DNA of 64,000 nucleotides from Triglochin maritima (GCA_963682175.1 OY821787.1:27196501-27260500); one strand, 5' to 3'; shown: positions 10,548 through 22,218, counted from the first letter of the stretch. The notes: a model not told the origin generated them from the sequence alone. Translations and numbers: made by a program.

Positions 10548-11628
10548 GGTGCTCTGTCCAGACTTTGGTTTGGACGATTCGAGTGGTTTTTAATTTTTGG
10601 TTTCTAGTTTTTGTTGGTTTCAGGGATCCTAGAGCTCACGGGGAGGCTACTGGACGAGTTGGAGAACAAAATCTTCAACAAGGACCGCCAATTGGCGGCC
10701 TGGTGAGGTTTTCTTGTTTTCATTTTTCTTCTGGTAGTTGTGTGCTTCATTTTAGTTATCTGGGAGCACTATTTTGCATGCCGTGACTTCTTCTTTGCTA
10801 CCAGATCATTAAACCAATCCCCATTAAACAACTTGGCCTTAAGTCCAAAGCAAAAGACTAGATATTCTTAGTTGTTTAGGTCACGCATCATGTACTTGAG
10901 ATAGGCATGTAGTTGTCTTTTCTTTTTGCTTTATTTTCAGTTGTTGAGCACTGGCGTGAGGTACGTATTTCCTACACTCATTGATGCATCTTGTATGACC
11001 ATGCATTAGTTAGTTGGAATTGCATCAGGACAAGAGTGAGTTGAGCGTTTGATTGCAGCGATTGATTGCTAGATTTAGGATCAAAACACTACTAAGAAGG
11101 GGTTGTCCCATAAAAGATAAGGTGGGGGATTTCATCAAACTTTCCTTGGGCCAAAAAATCACTCTTAATCCAGCCTTAACTAAAATCAAGTAGACATTGG
11201 CCCTAGGATTTCGGACGCACTAGGAGAATAATCTAGTTGAGACCGTCATAGCCTGATCGGCGTTGCCTACCTTGTCGATAGTAGGAGGTACTGGATCTCC
11301 AGATCTGGTATCACATGCTGGGCATTGTGGTCTTCTTTGTAGGGAGGTGAGGCGTGTCGAGGCTAGTGACCTCAAAGTTAGGCGTCGTCTAGCCTAAGGA
11401 CCCATTGCCTTACATTGTTTGAGTCGTGCTTGCTAGTTAGGCTTCTACCTGATCCCATTACCCATGCTAGATTTAGGGATTCATCCCTTCTCCTCTGAGT
11501 CATCTTCTTCTCACCTACTTTTATGTTCTAGTCTCCTCCCCTTTACACTCTCTGGTAGCGTTTTAGGGTCGAGTCGAGCACTTTTTGCGAGTTTAGCCTT
11601 GTGGTGGTGAGAATGGTCGACTCGAGAG
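10548..11628 (+). other. Leader of element B with conserved blocks and palindrome
   Basis: No convincing gene. An ACCGCCAATTGGCGG palindrome lies near 10682-10697, about 160 bases after the LTR. Blocks near 11100-11160 and 11230-11410 match the minus-strand leader of element D (about 53040-53350). Conservation without an open frame suggests cis-acting RNA, possibly for packaging or dimerisation. Confidence 0.55.
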
Positions 11629-12776
11629 TTGTTTGTTGAGATGGATGGTTACATGGGTGACAATCCATATCATTGTTGGGACCAGGACAATTCTTCCTGG
11701 TATTCCGGACCCATGCAACCTGGGGTGGCTCAGACGAACACCCCATATGGTTGGGATAATCTTCATTATGTGACTGAGCAATCTTCATATAGGGGTGATA
11801 TGAGAGAGGCACCGACTGCTAGATCTCCATCTAGTTACGCCGGATCATATGTTGGTCATTAAACTGAGACATGGAAAGAACCTTTGGACTCTTTCATGCA
11901 TGTGGTAGACGACATGAGTGCACCGGTGGCTCCAGTAGTCGTACCGTGCAATTGTTGTGGGTTGAGTGGTCATGTTATCGGGGAATATCCTTATGTTCCC
12001 CAGAGCCTGAGTATGAGCATACATTTTCCCAAAACGCTCAATATGACCATTACACATCCGCGTACAACTCGAGAGGGATGGATTCATGGGGAGACAATTC
12101 ATATCCAAATTCTTATACTTCATTTTCACCCCAGTATCCTCCTCCCGAATACCAAGAATTCTACCAACACCCCACTTCAAATCATTGGACTCATTCTTAG
12201 CCCATCAACACCCAACCCCAAAATTTCCCAAGCTCTGAGTTGGACCTCATAGTTGACCGCATACTTGATTCCATGAAACAAACTTTCCTTACGTTCATGG
12301 AAACCACTCTACAGTCCATACAAAATATGGCACTGCAAGTGAGTCAAATGATGCAGCAATTACATGAACGTGAGGAGAGTAACTTTTCTTGTCAACATGA
12401 GGATTCATCTTTTGATATCGAACCACACCAACATCCACAAATTCAAAGCACAATCTTTCAAAGTCAAACTCCTAGTCAGTCTGAGGGACTTGGGGTTTCA
12501 ATTCATGATCACTTAGTGAGGATTCGATTCAAATTGAGAAAAACAAGGACCAAATTCATTATGAGTCGGCACAGAATTATGGGTTATCTTTTTGTCACGT
12601 GGCCCTTGAGCCACATGATCTTCATCTTGTGCCTGTTAGGGACTCACCTCTGGTGGAGCAAGAGCTCCCTAGTACCCTCAATTTCAAACTGATGAGAGTT
12701 TGGCTCTCACTATTGTGCCTGATCATCTTGGAAATGATGGAACATCAAACAAATACATTGCTCATGAGGGTCTTAG
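11629..12776 (+). pseudogene. Degenerate gag of element B
   Basis: Short frames in this interval recall the second half of the A/D gag. A zinc-knuckle-like CNCCGLSGHVIGEYP is readable near 11947, with the last Cys replaced by Tyr. A helical segment (12240-12400) resembles the post-knuckle segment of A and D and ends in LHEREE, as in D's VHEREK. The capsid domain is missing. Near 12600 the reading ALEPHDLHLVPVRDSPL parallels D's AIEPFELHIDSNKDPP, the start of the C-terminal module. Frame changes and stops make this a pseudogene. Confidence 0.65.
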
Positions 12777-14015
12777 GAGTTTGATGCATTGCATACATTG
12801 CATCATATGTCTTTCATTTAGATTACTTTTATATCAATAAATGCTACTAAGGTATGTGTTTAGTCTTATTTACAGAATACAGGGACCTGAATGCAAATTA
12901 CCCACATTCCGAGCATAAACGCGTGCAAAAGACTCATTTCTATCATAAAGACCAAGTTCAAGCTTATCGGGTTTCAAATGGAAATGTATCCAAGCATAAA
13001 AGCATTCAAGACCTAATCACAAAAAGAACAAGGACTTGAGCACAAAAGTAGCCGGGGACTCAATTGCAAAAAAGACAAGGACCTAATTGCAAATCACGAG
13101 TAGCTTTTATTATCTTGGAGAAAATCTAAAGAAAAATCAATGTGGATCTTCAAATATATAAAAGAATTAATCTAGAGCTCAAAAGAATGGAAAGAATCAA
13201 TCCAGACGCGTAAAGGAGGATCAAATCATACCATAAACATTCAACCAAAATCTGGACCAAATCAGAGCATGATGTGCGGCGATTCCGCCGCATATCACAC
13301 ATACCATGCGGCGATTCCGCCGCCCCCTAGTCGATCCGTGTGCTCCAATTTTGTCCAGTCGTGTCTGGACACGTGTACTCGCCAATTCTATACTTAGGTC
13401 TCTTGTAAAAACTATAAATAGACCCGAGAACGATGTTAGAAGGGTCCTTAGTCTTTGGTTGTAGTTTTTATTCTTAATCTTAGTTTTGTATTCTTCTTTT
13501 CATTAATAAAATTCTGTCTTTTATTTCTTACTTTTAGTTTTCTTTTGTAATGTCTCAAGGACCCCTTCTTCCCCCCTCTATGAGTTTCTAACTCCTTCCA
13601 AACGGTGGAGGTGACGGATTTAGGGTGAAGAGAAGATGAATGAATGTTATTATTTTAATTTTGTGTTAGTATATTTTGATTACTTGAGTTTATGTTAAAT
13701 CATGTATCATGTAATGCTTTATAACTAATATGATTTATTATAACTTTCTGAATTCTCTAATCTAAACCTTAAATCTAAACCTCCACCCGACGGAATTCAC
13801 CTCTTTATTCTTGTTTTAGTTTTAATTGTTCATGTTTCTTTCTTTAGATAATTAAAATCAAAAATCTCAAAAACCAACTTATTTCTTCTCTTCTTCTTTC
13901 CCTTAATCGAAATCAGACTAAGAACAAATCTCTCCCTCCTTGTGTTCGACCCGTATTTGCCACGTCTTCATTGACGCCGTGCACTTGCGGTATAAATTTA
14001 ATTCTCATCAGAGTT
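12777..14015 (+). mobile_element. Family-1 solo LTR inside element B (TSD gagtt)
   Basis: The LTR spans 12782-14010, has TG...CA ends and is flanked by gagtt at 12777-12781 and 14011-14015. No internal sequence is attached, so it is the product of LTR-LTR recombination. It carries four GAC-type motifs at 13010, 13033, 13057 and 13080 (23-24 bp steps), twin GCGGCGATTCCGCCGC palindromes (13275-13325) and a TATA box (13413-13420). It interrupts the degenerate gag of B. Confidence 0.93.
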
Positions 14016-14359
14016 CCTTGGAGGATACCTTGGGTAAGAGACCCAATTTTTGTTCGCCTGGTGAGTCGGACATGCCTAACGAGGTTCTTGACCTCGTTCC
14101 GACGCACTAGCCTGTTGGTTTGAGAGTTTGGATTGACGATCATAACTTCAGCACCGCAACGGGAGAAACTCTTCTTCCGTTGCCCCATATTTCCCAAACT
14201 CTTGAGAGGTTCAAGCTCTTTCCATTTGATCCTTTGAATGAGACGCCTCTGCGTCCAATTCATGAACCTATCCTTTTATCTTGTGCTCTTTGTGAGGGGG
14301 GGCCAAACATTAGTATTCTGGCCCTACGTGGTGTCATGTTCCCTTTCCAAGTGCATTGA
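14016..14359 (+). pseudogene. C-terminal module of element B gag-pro (remnant)
   Basis: Reading onward from the solo LTR, the sequence matches the end of the D polyprotein position by position: the TLGKRP segment corresponds to D's DLGRSP, NEVLDLVPTH to NELEELIPMH and PVGLRVWIDD to PIGWRVFFDE, followed by a LLPLPHISQTLERFKLFPFD segment. At least one in-frame stop precedes PVGL (near 14109). The function is unknown. Confidence 0.6.
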
Positions 14360-15946
14360 CCCACTTTTGAGGTTCCCATTTGATGTATTTTGACAAATGA
14401 AGAAGGGAACTTATGTTTGTACATAGTTATATTAAAAAAAAACAGAAAAAGTACAATAAAAGGCTCTTTTAGTGTGCATCGATTGTTGTGGGCTCCAACC
14501 CTTTAGTATTTGGATCCCTTTTCTTTCACGTATTTTGTCTCCCTTTTTAAGTATCTCACATGTTTTGAGGGGAATTTGGGTTGTGACCATCAACATAACC
14601 ACGAACTTCCTTTTGCGCTTCACGTTGGTGAGATCTTTCCTTTTTCATACATAAATCCATGTAGTACCTTGCTCGCATTCATTGAGGACAATGCATGAAG
14701 TAGGTGTGGGGGGTGTTTTTACGTGTGTACATAAACAAGTCTTTTTTCTTTCATTTTGAAGTAGGTGTGGGTCATGTTAATGTGCTACATTTAATATCGA
14801 TATATCTGCTTGCCATGATTCTTGGGTGACTTGTCTTCTTTTGCTTGCCTAGTGCTTCAAAATTTTCACATTTCCTTCAAAATCTTCATGTGTTTGCGAA
14901 AGAAAATGTTTTGTGGGTTTTGTGTGTGTTTAGCATGTGCAAAACCATTGAGAGGCAAAGTAAAAAGAAAGCTCCCAAAATTGTCTTGAACTTGATGCAT
15001 TAGGATATCAAGTACAGTGGCTTTAGGACTTATCTAGTCGTTAAGATGCACCCGAGTTTTCCCTCGGGGGCGAGTAATCATAGGGTTTCAGTACTCAAAT
15101 AATTAAAGAAGTCCACCCTGAACCTAGTGAGTCAATAATTCGTGTCTGTTAATTTAAGGAAGTTTGTTGTAGTCAATGACCCTTTAAATTTTGTTGTGAG
15201 ACATTAAGTGTAGGGGTTTTGGTTCATGTGTAGATAACAAATAAGTGAGTAGGTGTTCTCTCTTCTAGCACGGCTCCTATCACTCGGGAAAATAGGTCTG
15301 AGGGGACTTTGTGCCTGGTGCTTTCAAGTCATCTGACTTGGGATGCGCCGACCGAACTCTCGTTACACGGGTGGTAGGGATTGCCCTATGTGGAGATTTG
15401 GGGAAAGGTGTACGTGATAGTGTAAGTCTTCATGGGCAATGATGCACGAAACCTGACCCTGGGAGAATGAAGCTCAAACTAATAAAAAGAAAAGAAAAAA
15501 AAATAAAAAAGAAGCAAAAAGAAAAAAATTGGTAATGCAAATAAGAACCTTAATGGATTTTACACTTTGTATCACTTGAGGATGTTGAGGTTGTCCATGT
15601 CTTTCACTTAATTCCTTATTTAACTTGCACGGATGGGTCATTAGGCTAGGTGTGTGGACTGATTACCTATTTAGAGTTGGGCCGTAGGATTACCGCGTCC
15701 AATGATCGACAAAAATTTGTCCAGCGAGTCGAGTGTCTAGATTGAATAATGCATCTTGTTCGGATTTTGTGGGTATATCCACTGAAAACCCTCAGGAGAC
15801 AACACTCGTCCTCCTTCGCAACAAGGAGGTTTAATGGCTTGTTGCACGTGCTAAGTGCAACCGTGATTCCTACGAAAGTGAGTTAGGATTTCATGTTTCT
15901 CGTTTCTTTTTCTTTTTCTTTGTTTTGCTCGGGACTAGCAAAAACT
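14360..15946 (+). other. 3' noncoding block of element B with conserved hairpins
   Basis: No long open frame. A copy of the purine tract stands at 14701-14714 after the conserved string GAGGACAATGCATGAAG. Hairpins shared with C and D are: CCCGAG/CTCGGG (15051-15068), CAAGTC-ATCT-GACTTG (15325-15340), ATTGCCCTATG with CATGGGCAAT (around 15378 and 15432), CCTCCTT/AAGGAGG (15810-15829) and GTTGCAC/GTGCAAC (15841-15861). Several stems change compensatorily between elements. Confidence 0.65.
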
Positions 15947-15962
15947 TAGGAGTGGGGGTATT
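15947..15962 (+). other. Polypurine tract of element B
   Basis: TAGGAGTGGGGGTATT directly abuts the TG of the 3' LTR. Confidence 0.85.
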
Positions 15963-17527
15963 TGATTGACATCATTTCATAATTATATTTGTATCTTATA
16001 TCCATTATCTTCCACCTAAGCAATGCTATGTGACGAGTTTTATGTTTGAATTTCAGAAATAAAGTGGTTTCAAGAGAAGAGCCAAGAAAGGACCCAAAAG
16101 CAGGAAAAAGGATTTAATTGTTAGACCTGGGGACTAAGATGCAAGGGAGAAGGTCCTGAACGGAAGACCGAAGGACCTAAGAGCAAAATAGAAAACTCCA
16201 CACTATCATGGGGAGTATTTTGGCAATTCGATTTGGGTCGGAGCTCCAACAAGCGAAGTAGATGCATCCAAGACCAACAAATGTATCAAGAAAAGCCCAA
16301 AACAAAAATGAGCGAGATTCGGATCCTGTAGACCGCCAATTGGCGGTCTGGAACCACCAATTGGAGGTCCGGATCTTCCCGGATCCGCTAATAATTCTAG
16401 AGCGTATGTATTTGTGTTTGTTTAGGCTATTTTTGGTATTGGTTTAGTCCTATACCGGGGGATTGTCCCAGATTACCTTTTTCTATGGCTATAAATAGAA
16501 CTCTCCCCCCTCTCATGTAATCCATCTCTCTCTTTGTGGCCATCTTCCCTACTAAGAGTGAAGCCTTGAAGCAAAACTCTGGTGGAGGAAGGGTTGCTTG
16601 TAATTGAGTGAGTTAATAATAGATGTTTTCATTAGCATGCAATTTCTTTGTTAGTTTAAATTCCTTTCATATGCTTGCATGCTTGTTTGTTTTATGTCAC
16701 TTTAGTTTCTTTAATATTTCTTGCTTTCTTAGTGTAGTTTCCTTTCAGTATAATGTTTCATTTTGTTAATGTAGTTAGTGTAATGAGTAGTGAGTAGTTC
16801 CATCCCCATTTGGGGAGTGGAGAAATATGTGATATGATAATGTAGTGTATTAGGTGTGTGTTATCTTAATCCCTTGAGCGTTATATGATTTCTATAACCA
16901 TCTAATGGGGTTTCACTCTTATCTTTGATATGCTAATGCTCTTGAATGAAGCTTAGCTTATGCTTAGATTAGTGGACCTATTTTATGGGGAATGATAAGG
17001 TGAGGATATGGATGGAATTTATATTGGAAACACAATTTGTAGTGTATGTACTCTTGTTGCCTTTACCTTGGTTAATGTCTTGTATGTTTTAATGATAATG
17101 TGTTATCTTAATTCATGTGGAGTCATAGTAGGGTCTAGTCTTTATACATGAGTTCATTTACCTTCATTCCAATTATTGTCTTGTATGCTTTAATGATATG
17201 ATCTTATCTTAATTCATGTGGAGGCAAAGTTGGATTTAGTTTTATGATTTCACGCACTACATGTTGTGCTGAGCATAATCGAACACACACACACACATCT
17301 TTTATATTCACATTATGTCTCTACCCCCTTTGGGGTTTAGTTTTATTGTTTATCTTCATTTCCTTTTGCATCTTAGTGTAGTTCAGTGTAACCAACGTTT
17401 CTCTCCTTTCTTTACCACTCGCCTTCGAACAAACCAATAGTCGACACACCTCCTTGAGGACGACCCGTATTTGCCACCACTTCAATGCGGCCGTGCACTT
17501 GCGGTTTAATATAAAATGAATCAATCA
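15963..17527 (+). mobile_element. 3' LTR of element B
   Basis: It aligns with the 5' LTR throughout. Differences include a second palindrome unit near 16345-16375. TATA is at 16490-16497. The GGAC ladder has its key base at 16093, 16113, 16134, 16155 and 16176. It ends CA, then the TSD gtagt (17528-17532). Confidence 0.9.
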
Positions 17528-17532
17528 GTAGT

Positions 17533-18815
17533 CAAGCCCCCATCCATGTCCATCTTCCTCTCAGAGACCCATTTATTTTTAATGGCTTTCTTTCCTTGCG
17601 GAAGGTCAACCAAGTTCCACACTTGATTATCATACATGGATTAAATTTCGGATTCCATGGCTTTAAACCATAGTTTGGGTCTTCTCATTCCATTGCTTCT
17701 TGAAAGGTTGAGGGATCATCGATATCAAGCACCATGATCTCATGAAGTCCCAAATACATATCGGGTTTCTTCCTTTCCCTTGTTGACCTTCTAAGTTCTT
17801 TTGGTTCTACATGTACTTCTCAAACTTCTTCCACAATTCCTTGCAAGGGTCTCTCACTCATGCTCCCACCAACCAAAGGAAACTCGGTTGGGCCTTCATG
17901 ATCTTGAATGTCACCATTCATATCATGATCTTGTAGAATATCTTGAATTTCCTCAAGCACAATTCTACTCCCACTAATTTTTATTTTTTTCAGAAATTCT
18001 TTTTCTAGAAATACGACATCCCTCTCTACAATCACTCGATTGGAGGTTATATGCCAAAAGTAGTTTCCTCTTGTCCCACGAGGATAACCTATAAAGAAGC
18101 ACTTATCCGCTTTTGGTTGAAGTTTGGTCGACATCAATCTTTTGACGTAGGCCTCACAACCCCAAATCTTGAGAAAATTAGGCTTACGTGTTTTACCACT
18201 CCATAGCTCATAAGGCATTTTCTCCACAGATTTGGATGGAACATTTTTCAGTGTGAGCCGGAGCTTCTAGTGCATAACTCAAAAAGTAAAACGGCAATTC
18301 AGCTTGACTCATCGTTGACCGAACCATGTCAATCAATGTCGTATTCCTCCTTTCAGATACCCCATTCCACTGAGGTGTACCGGGAGGGGTGAGTTGTGGT
18401 ACCATACCGTACTCCTTTAAAAATGAATCAAATTCGGTACTTAAGTACTCACCCCCACGATTGGTTCGTAGAGACTTGATTTTCTTGTTGAGTTGGTTCT
18501 CTACTTCATTCTTGAATTCTTTGAACTTCTCGAAGGACTCACTTTTGTTTCTCATTAGATAAATACACTCATAACGAATATAGTCATCCATGAACATAAT
18601 GAAGTACCAAAAACCGTGTCTTCACTTGTACTCATTGGACCACATACAACGGAATGTATCAAATCTAGTAAGTTACTCGCTCTAGGACCTTTCTTCTTGA
18701 AAGATCTTTCGGTCATTTATCCCATTAGGCAAGGTTTGGATATCTCCAATGATTTAAAATCAAGTTGACCATGAAGGTTGGCTTTTTGCAATTTCTTGAT
18801 GCATATTTCATTTAT
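17533..18815 (-). pseudogene. Copia-1 integrase and N-terminal reverse transcriptase
   Basis: The minus-strand frame at 18208-18597 gives the integrase core (NRGGEYLSTEFDSF, TPPGTPQWNGVSERRN). The second catalytic Asp of the DDE triad reads Asn (RTNRGGEY). The frame at 17820-18227 gives the post-core region (YELWSGKTRKPNF, GCEAYVKRL, FFIGYPRGTRGNYFW). The start of the reverse transcriptase (17533-17700) continues at 8985 across element B. Frameshifts separate the pieces. Confidence 0.85.
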
Positions 18816-20027
18816 GTGACTGATGCATTGCATACATTGCATCATATGTATTTCATTTAGATTATTTTTATATCAATAAATACGACTAAGGTATGTGGTT
18901 AGTCTTACTTACAGAATACAGGGACCTGAATGCAAATTACCCATATCCCGAGCATAAATGCGTGCAAAAGACTCATTTCTGTCATGAAAACCAAGTTCAA
19001 GATTATCGGATTCAAATGGAAGTTCATCCAAGCGTAAAAGCATTCAAAGACCTAATTACAAAAAAGACCAAGGACTTAAGCACAAAAGTAGTCACGGACT
19101 TAATTGCAAAAAGCCGAGGACCCGGCTGCAAATTAAAGTACCAAAATATTATTTTGGAGAAGTTTAAAGAAAAATCAATTTGGATCTCCAAATATATGAA
19201 GAAATAAATTCGGAGCTCAAAAGAAAGGAAAGAAATCAATCCGGACGCGCAAAGGACAGCTAAATCATACCATAAACAAACAGGAAAAATCCAGATTAAA
19301 TCAGAGTTAAATTTGCGGCGATTCTGCCGCACACTACATGCAAATTGCGGCGTTTCGGCCGCACCCCTTTGGATCCGCGGGTCGCACTTTTGTCCAGTTG
19401 CGTGTTGACGCGTGTACATTCCAATTTTGTATTAGGGTCCCTTGTGTCGGCTATAAATAGCCCGAAAACGATGTTGTGGATGCCTTAGTTTTTGTTCTTC
19501 TCTTTAGCAATAAAATTCTGTTCTTTTATTTTTGTGTTTTTATTTTTCTTTTGTTGTTTCTCTAGGACCCCTTCTTCTTCCCTCCATCTATGAGTTTCTA
19601 ACTCTCCCCAAAGGGTGGGGGTGACGGATTTAGGGTGATGAGAAGAAGAATGATGTTATTATTTTAATTTCGTGTTAGTATATTTTGATTACTTGAGTTT
19701 ATGTTGAATCATTTATCATGTAATGCTTTATAACTAATATGATTTATTATAAGTTTCAGATTTCTCTAAACAAAACCCGATATCTAAACCTCCACCCGCT
19801 GGACTCTCATCCATATTTGCTTTATTTTCTTTTTAGTTTTTGTTGTTCTTGCTTTAGATAATTAAAAATCCAAAAATCTCAAACCAACCTTATTTTCTCT
19901 CTCTTTCTTTCCCTAATCGAAAATTTCAAAAATAACAATATCTCTCCCTCCTTGTGTTCGACCCGTACTTGGCGCGTCTTCATTGATGCCGTGCACTTGC
20001 GGTATAAATTAAATTCTCATCAGTGAC
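18816..20027 (+). mobile_element. Family-1 solo LTR inside copia-1 (TSD gtgac)
   Basis: The LTR is 18821-20022, flanked by gtgac at 18816-18820 and 20023-20027. The uninterrupted target is visible in copia-2 near 56190-56206, where the sequence runs straight through CATTTATGTGACCAAGATG. It holds twin GC-rich palindromes (19315-19365) and a TATA box (19452-19459). Confidence 0.95.
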
Positions 20028-21282
20028 CAAGACGATAACGCCACAATAGTGTATCATTCACGTAAATAGTTTTAAGCCTTTTGTTATTGAGCTTTAAAAT
20101 TTGTCTGTTATTCAATTAAAGTAAATAAATACCATTCCTCACGAATGTATTTGCATAGAAAATTCCATTCTTCGATATAGCCAAGCAAGAGTTTGAAATA
20201 TTTATATTAAAATTATCTGTATCCAAACATGATACAGAAATAATGTTCTTGCTAATCGAAAGCACATAATAGATGTTCTTCAAACTATAATTTAAACCAC
20301 TAGATAATTGAAGCTCCACGGAACGTTATGCAATCACAGCAATGCTTGCACCATTTCCAACCTTCAAAATCATCTCGTTCTTCATGAGTTCCTTCCTACC
20401 CTTTAGTAGCTGCACATTAGAAACTATGTGAGCACAAGATCCCATATCAATTACCCAATCGTGGACAGAGGTGGCTAAATTTATCTCAATAACAAATATA
20501 CGTTTGGCCTTTTTCGGGGCGGTTACGCTCAATCGCTCCATTGTCAAGGTCTTCCTTGTACTTGGGGAAAATTGCCGGATGTGTCCTTTTTAACCGTAGT
20601 GAAAGCACTCTGTGTTGAGAGTCGGAGATTTCGAAGAATTCCCCCTTAAGGCACTCACACGAGCACCTCTCACTCCCTTGCTCCATGGACAGGTAGGACG
20701 TTCTTGTCCCGACCCATGCCCATGTCAACTTCAGCCGTTCGGAGGGCGTTGTGAAGCTCCTAAAGACTCACTCTTTTATCTCACACATGATAGTGCATGA
20801 TGAAGTCCTTGTAGGACGGTGCTAGAGAGCCAAGAATTAAATCTTCCATTAGGTCATCGGGTATCGGGTATCGTGAGAAAATGCATAGATATCCATGTTC
20901 CCTTCACCATGTGGCACCTTGTAAGTGCGATGGTGGTCTTATAGTGCTCTTTTCAAGAACTATCCATGAACATCTTTGTCAAAGCTTCCATGGTCTTCTT
21001 GGGTTTTGAATTCATGTATTTCACTTGAAGCGACTCACCCATAGAGGCCAACATTACACCGTGAACTTGGTTCTCTTGGTCTTCCCACTTGGCTTTAACC
21101 TCTCTCTCGCTATCGGTTGCCTTCTCATTTAATTTTGGGATTTCACCATCCAAAATATGAGATAGTTTCTCAAACCTTAACACGATATTGAGCTTGAGTT
21201 GCCAGCTTATGAAGTTATAGCCATCATTTGCGAAAAGATGTTTTTCAATCATAGATCGCACAATAGGTTGAATATTCGACAT
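20028..21282 (-). pseudogene. Copia-1 gag and protease
   Basis: Gag starts at the ATG on 21280-21282 and shows a UBN2-type copia capsid start (MSNIQPIVRSMIEKHLF, SWQLKLNIVLRFEKL). It breaks near 20953. A protease segment at 20326-20547 reads WVIDMGSCAHI, where the canonical D-S/T-G has become DMG. The stretch 20116-20319 covers the protease tail before integrase. Multiple frameshifts; not functional. Confidence 0.8.
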
Positions 21283-22218
21283 TTCTATAAAATAAATTTA
21301 TGCATAGGATTTAATGTCAATTTTATGTTTGAAAATCGATACCGTAAATAAATATGTCCATAAATGCAGTAATTCAAGATCCCATCAATTATAATATAAA
21401 CTAGCTAAGGGCTATCAAATATGTTATAAAATCACGGCAACAAAACATTTTCTAATCATAACCATTTCGAAATATTGCAACATTTGCATATTTCAAACTC
21501 TTATGACTCTTGTCATTTTAATTAAGAGGGAATTTGACCAATCCTCTCAAGAAAAACTCTTTTTCTTAAAACCGAGCTAGGGCTCCGGGTCTTGTTAAGA
21601 AAACTTATTTCATTTGATACGAGATACGTTTATCCATTGTATTCACAAATAAATACACTCGGTGTTTACTATGGATTAATCATACCTTGTACATCTATTT
21701 ATGGCAAACAATAGGAAACCTTATATCTCCCACTATTCCCAAAAATGGAGGAAGCTATCTCCCACTAAAGGTGAGCAGAATATCCCTCGATCGATGACTG
21801 CTAGTGGATGAAATAAGAAAGAAAATACTCTTAATTTTTGGTTAGACAATTTAAACATTTATATGGGATTTTAGAATTTAGGTGATCATGCATATTTATC
21901 ATCAATACACATCCTAACATTCATTTACACAATCATATACCTGTCAAACACACAAACATAAAAATATCTACTCACACATATATCAGTGTATTTGAGTTTA
22001 TATATTCCTACGTCCTTGACTCTTGCACTTCCTCAACGTCTTCTCCTCGACTTCTTCTTGCACCATGGATGTAGATATTGAAAAATATAAACATGCATCT
22101 CTCAATTTTGAAAATTGTCTAGTGCAAGTCATATGTAAAAACTCTCATATGCATGCATATACATAGAAATAGAAATTCGGCTTTTACATATACATAAGCC
22201 CCTCTGATTGAATAATAA
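21283..22218 (-). other. Copia-1 leader (5' LTR missing)
   Basis: Noncoding; it aligns with the leader of copia-2 (57554-58470) as far as the shared TGATTGAATAATAA at 22205-22218, then changes abruptly into LTR fragment G. The copia-1 primer site and 5' LTR are absent, so a deletion or recombination happened at this point. Confidence 0.6.

Larger units (their letters stand above)
8991..17527 (+). mobile_element. Element B: complete non-autonomous LTR retrotransposon (LTR family 2)
   Basis: B has LTRs at 8991-10523 and 15963-17527, a tRNA-Asp primer site, a polypurine tract and the TSD gtagt, all in the expected order. It lies inside the reverse transcriptase of copia-1 in opposite orientation. 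The interior holds a conserved leader, a degenerate gag lacking the capsid domain, a family-1 solo LTR (12782-14010) and a long noncoding block. No pol sequence is present. The LTRs differ by several indels, for example an extra palindrome copy near 16345, so B is clearly older than element D. Confidence 0.93.

Noticed and set aside
13913..14263. 116-codon minus-strand frame across the right end of the solo LTR
   Set aside because: It spans an insertion boundary with its TSD and so cannot be an old gene.
16262..16447. 61-codon frame in the B 3' LTR
   Set aside because: Only LTR palindrome and ladder sequence; no counterpart in the 5' LTR frame.
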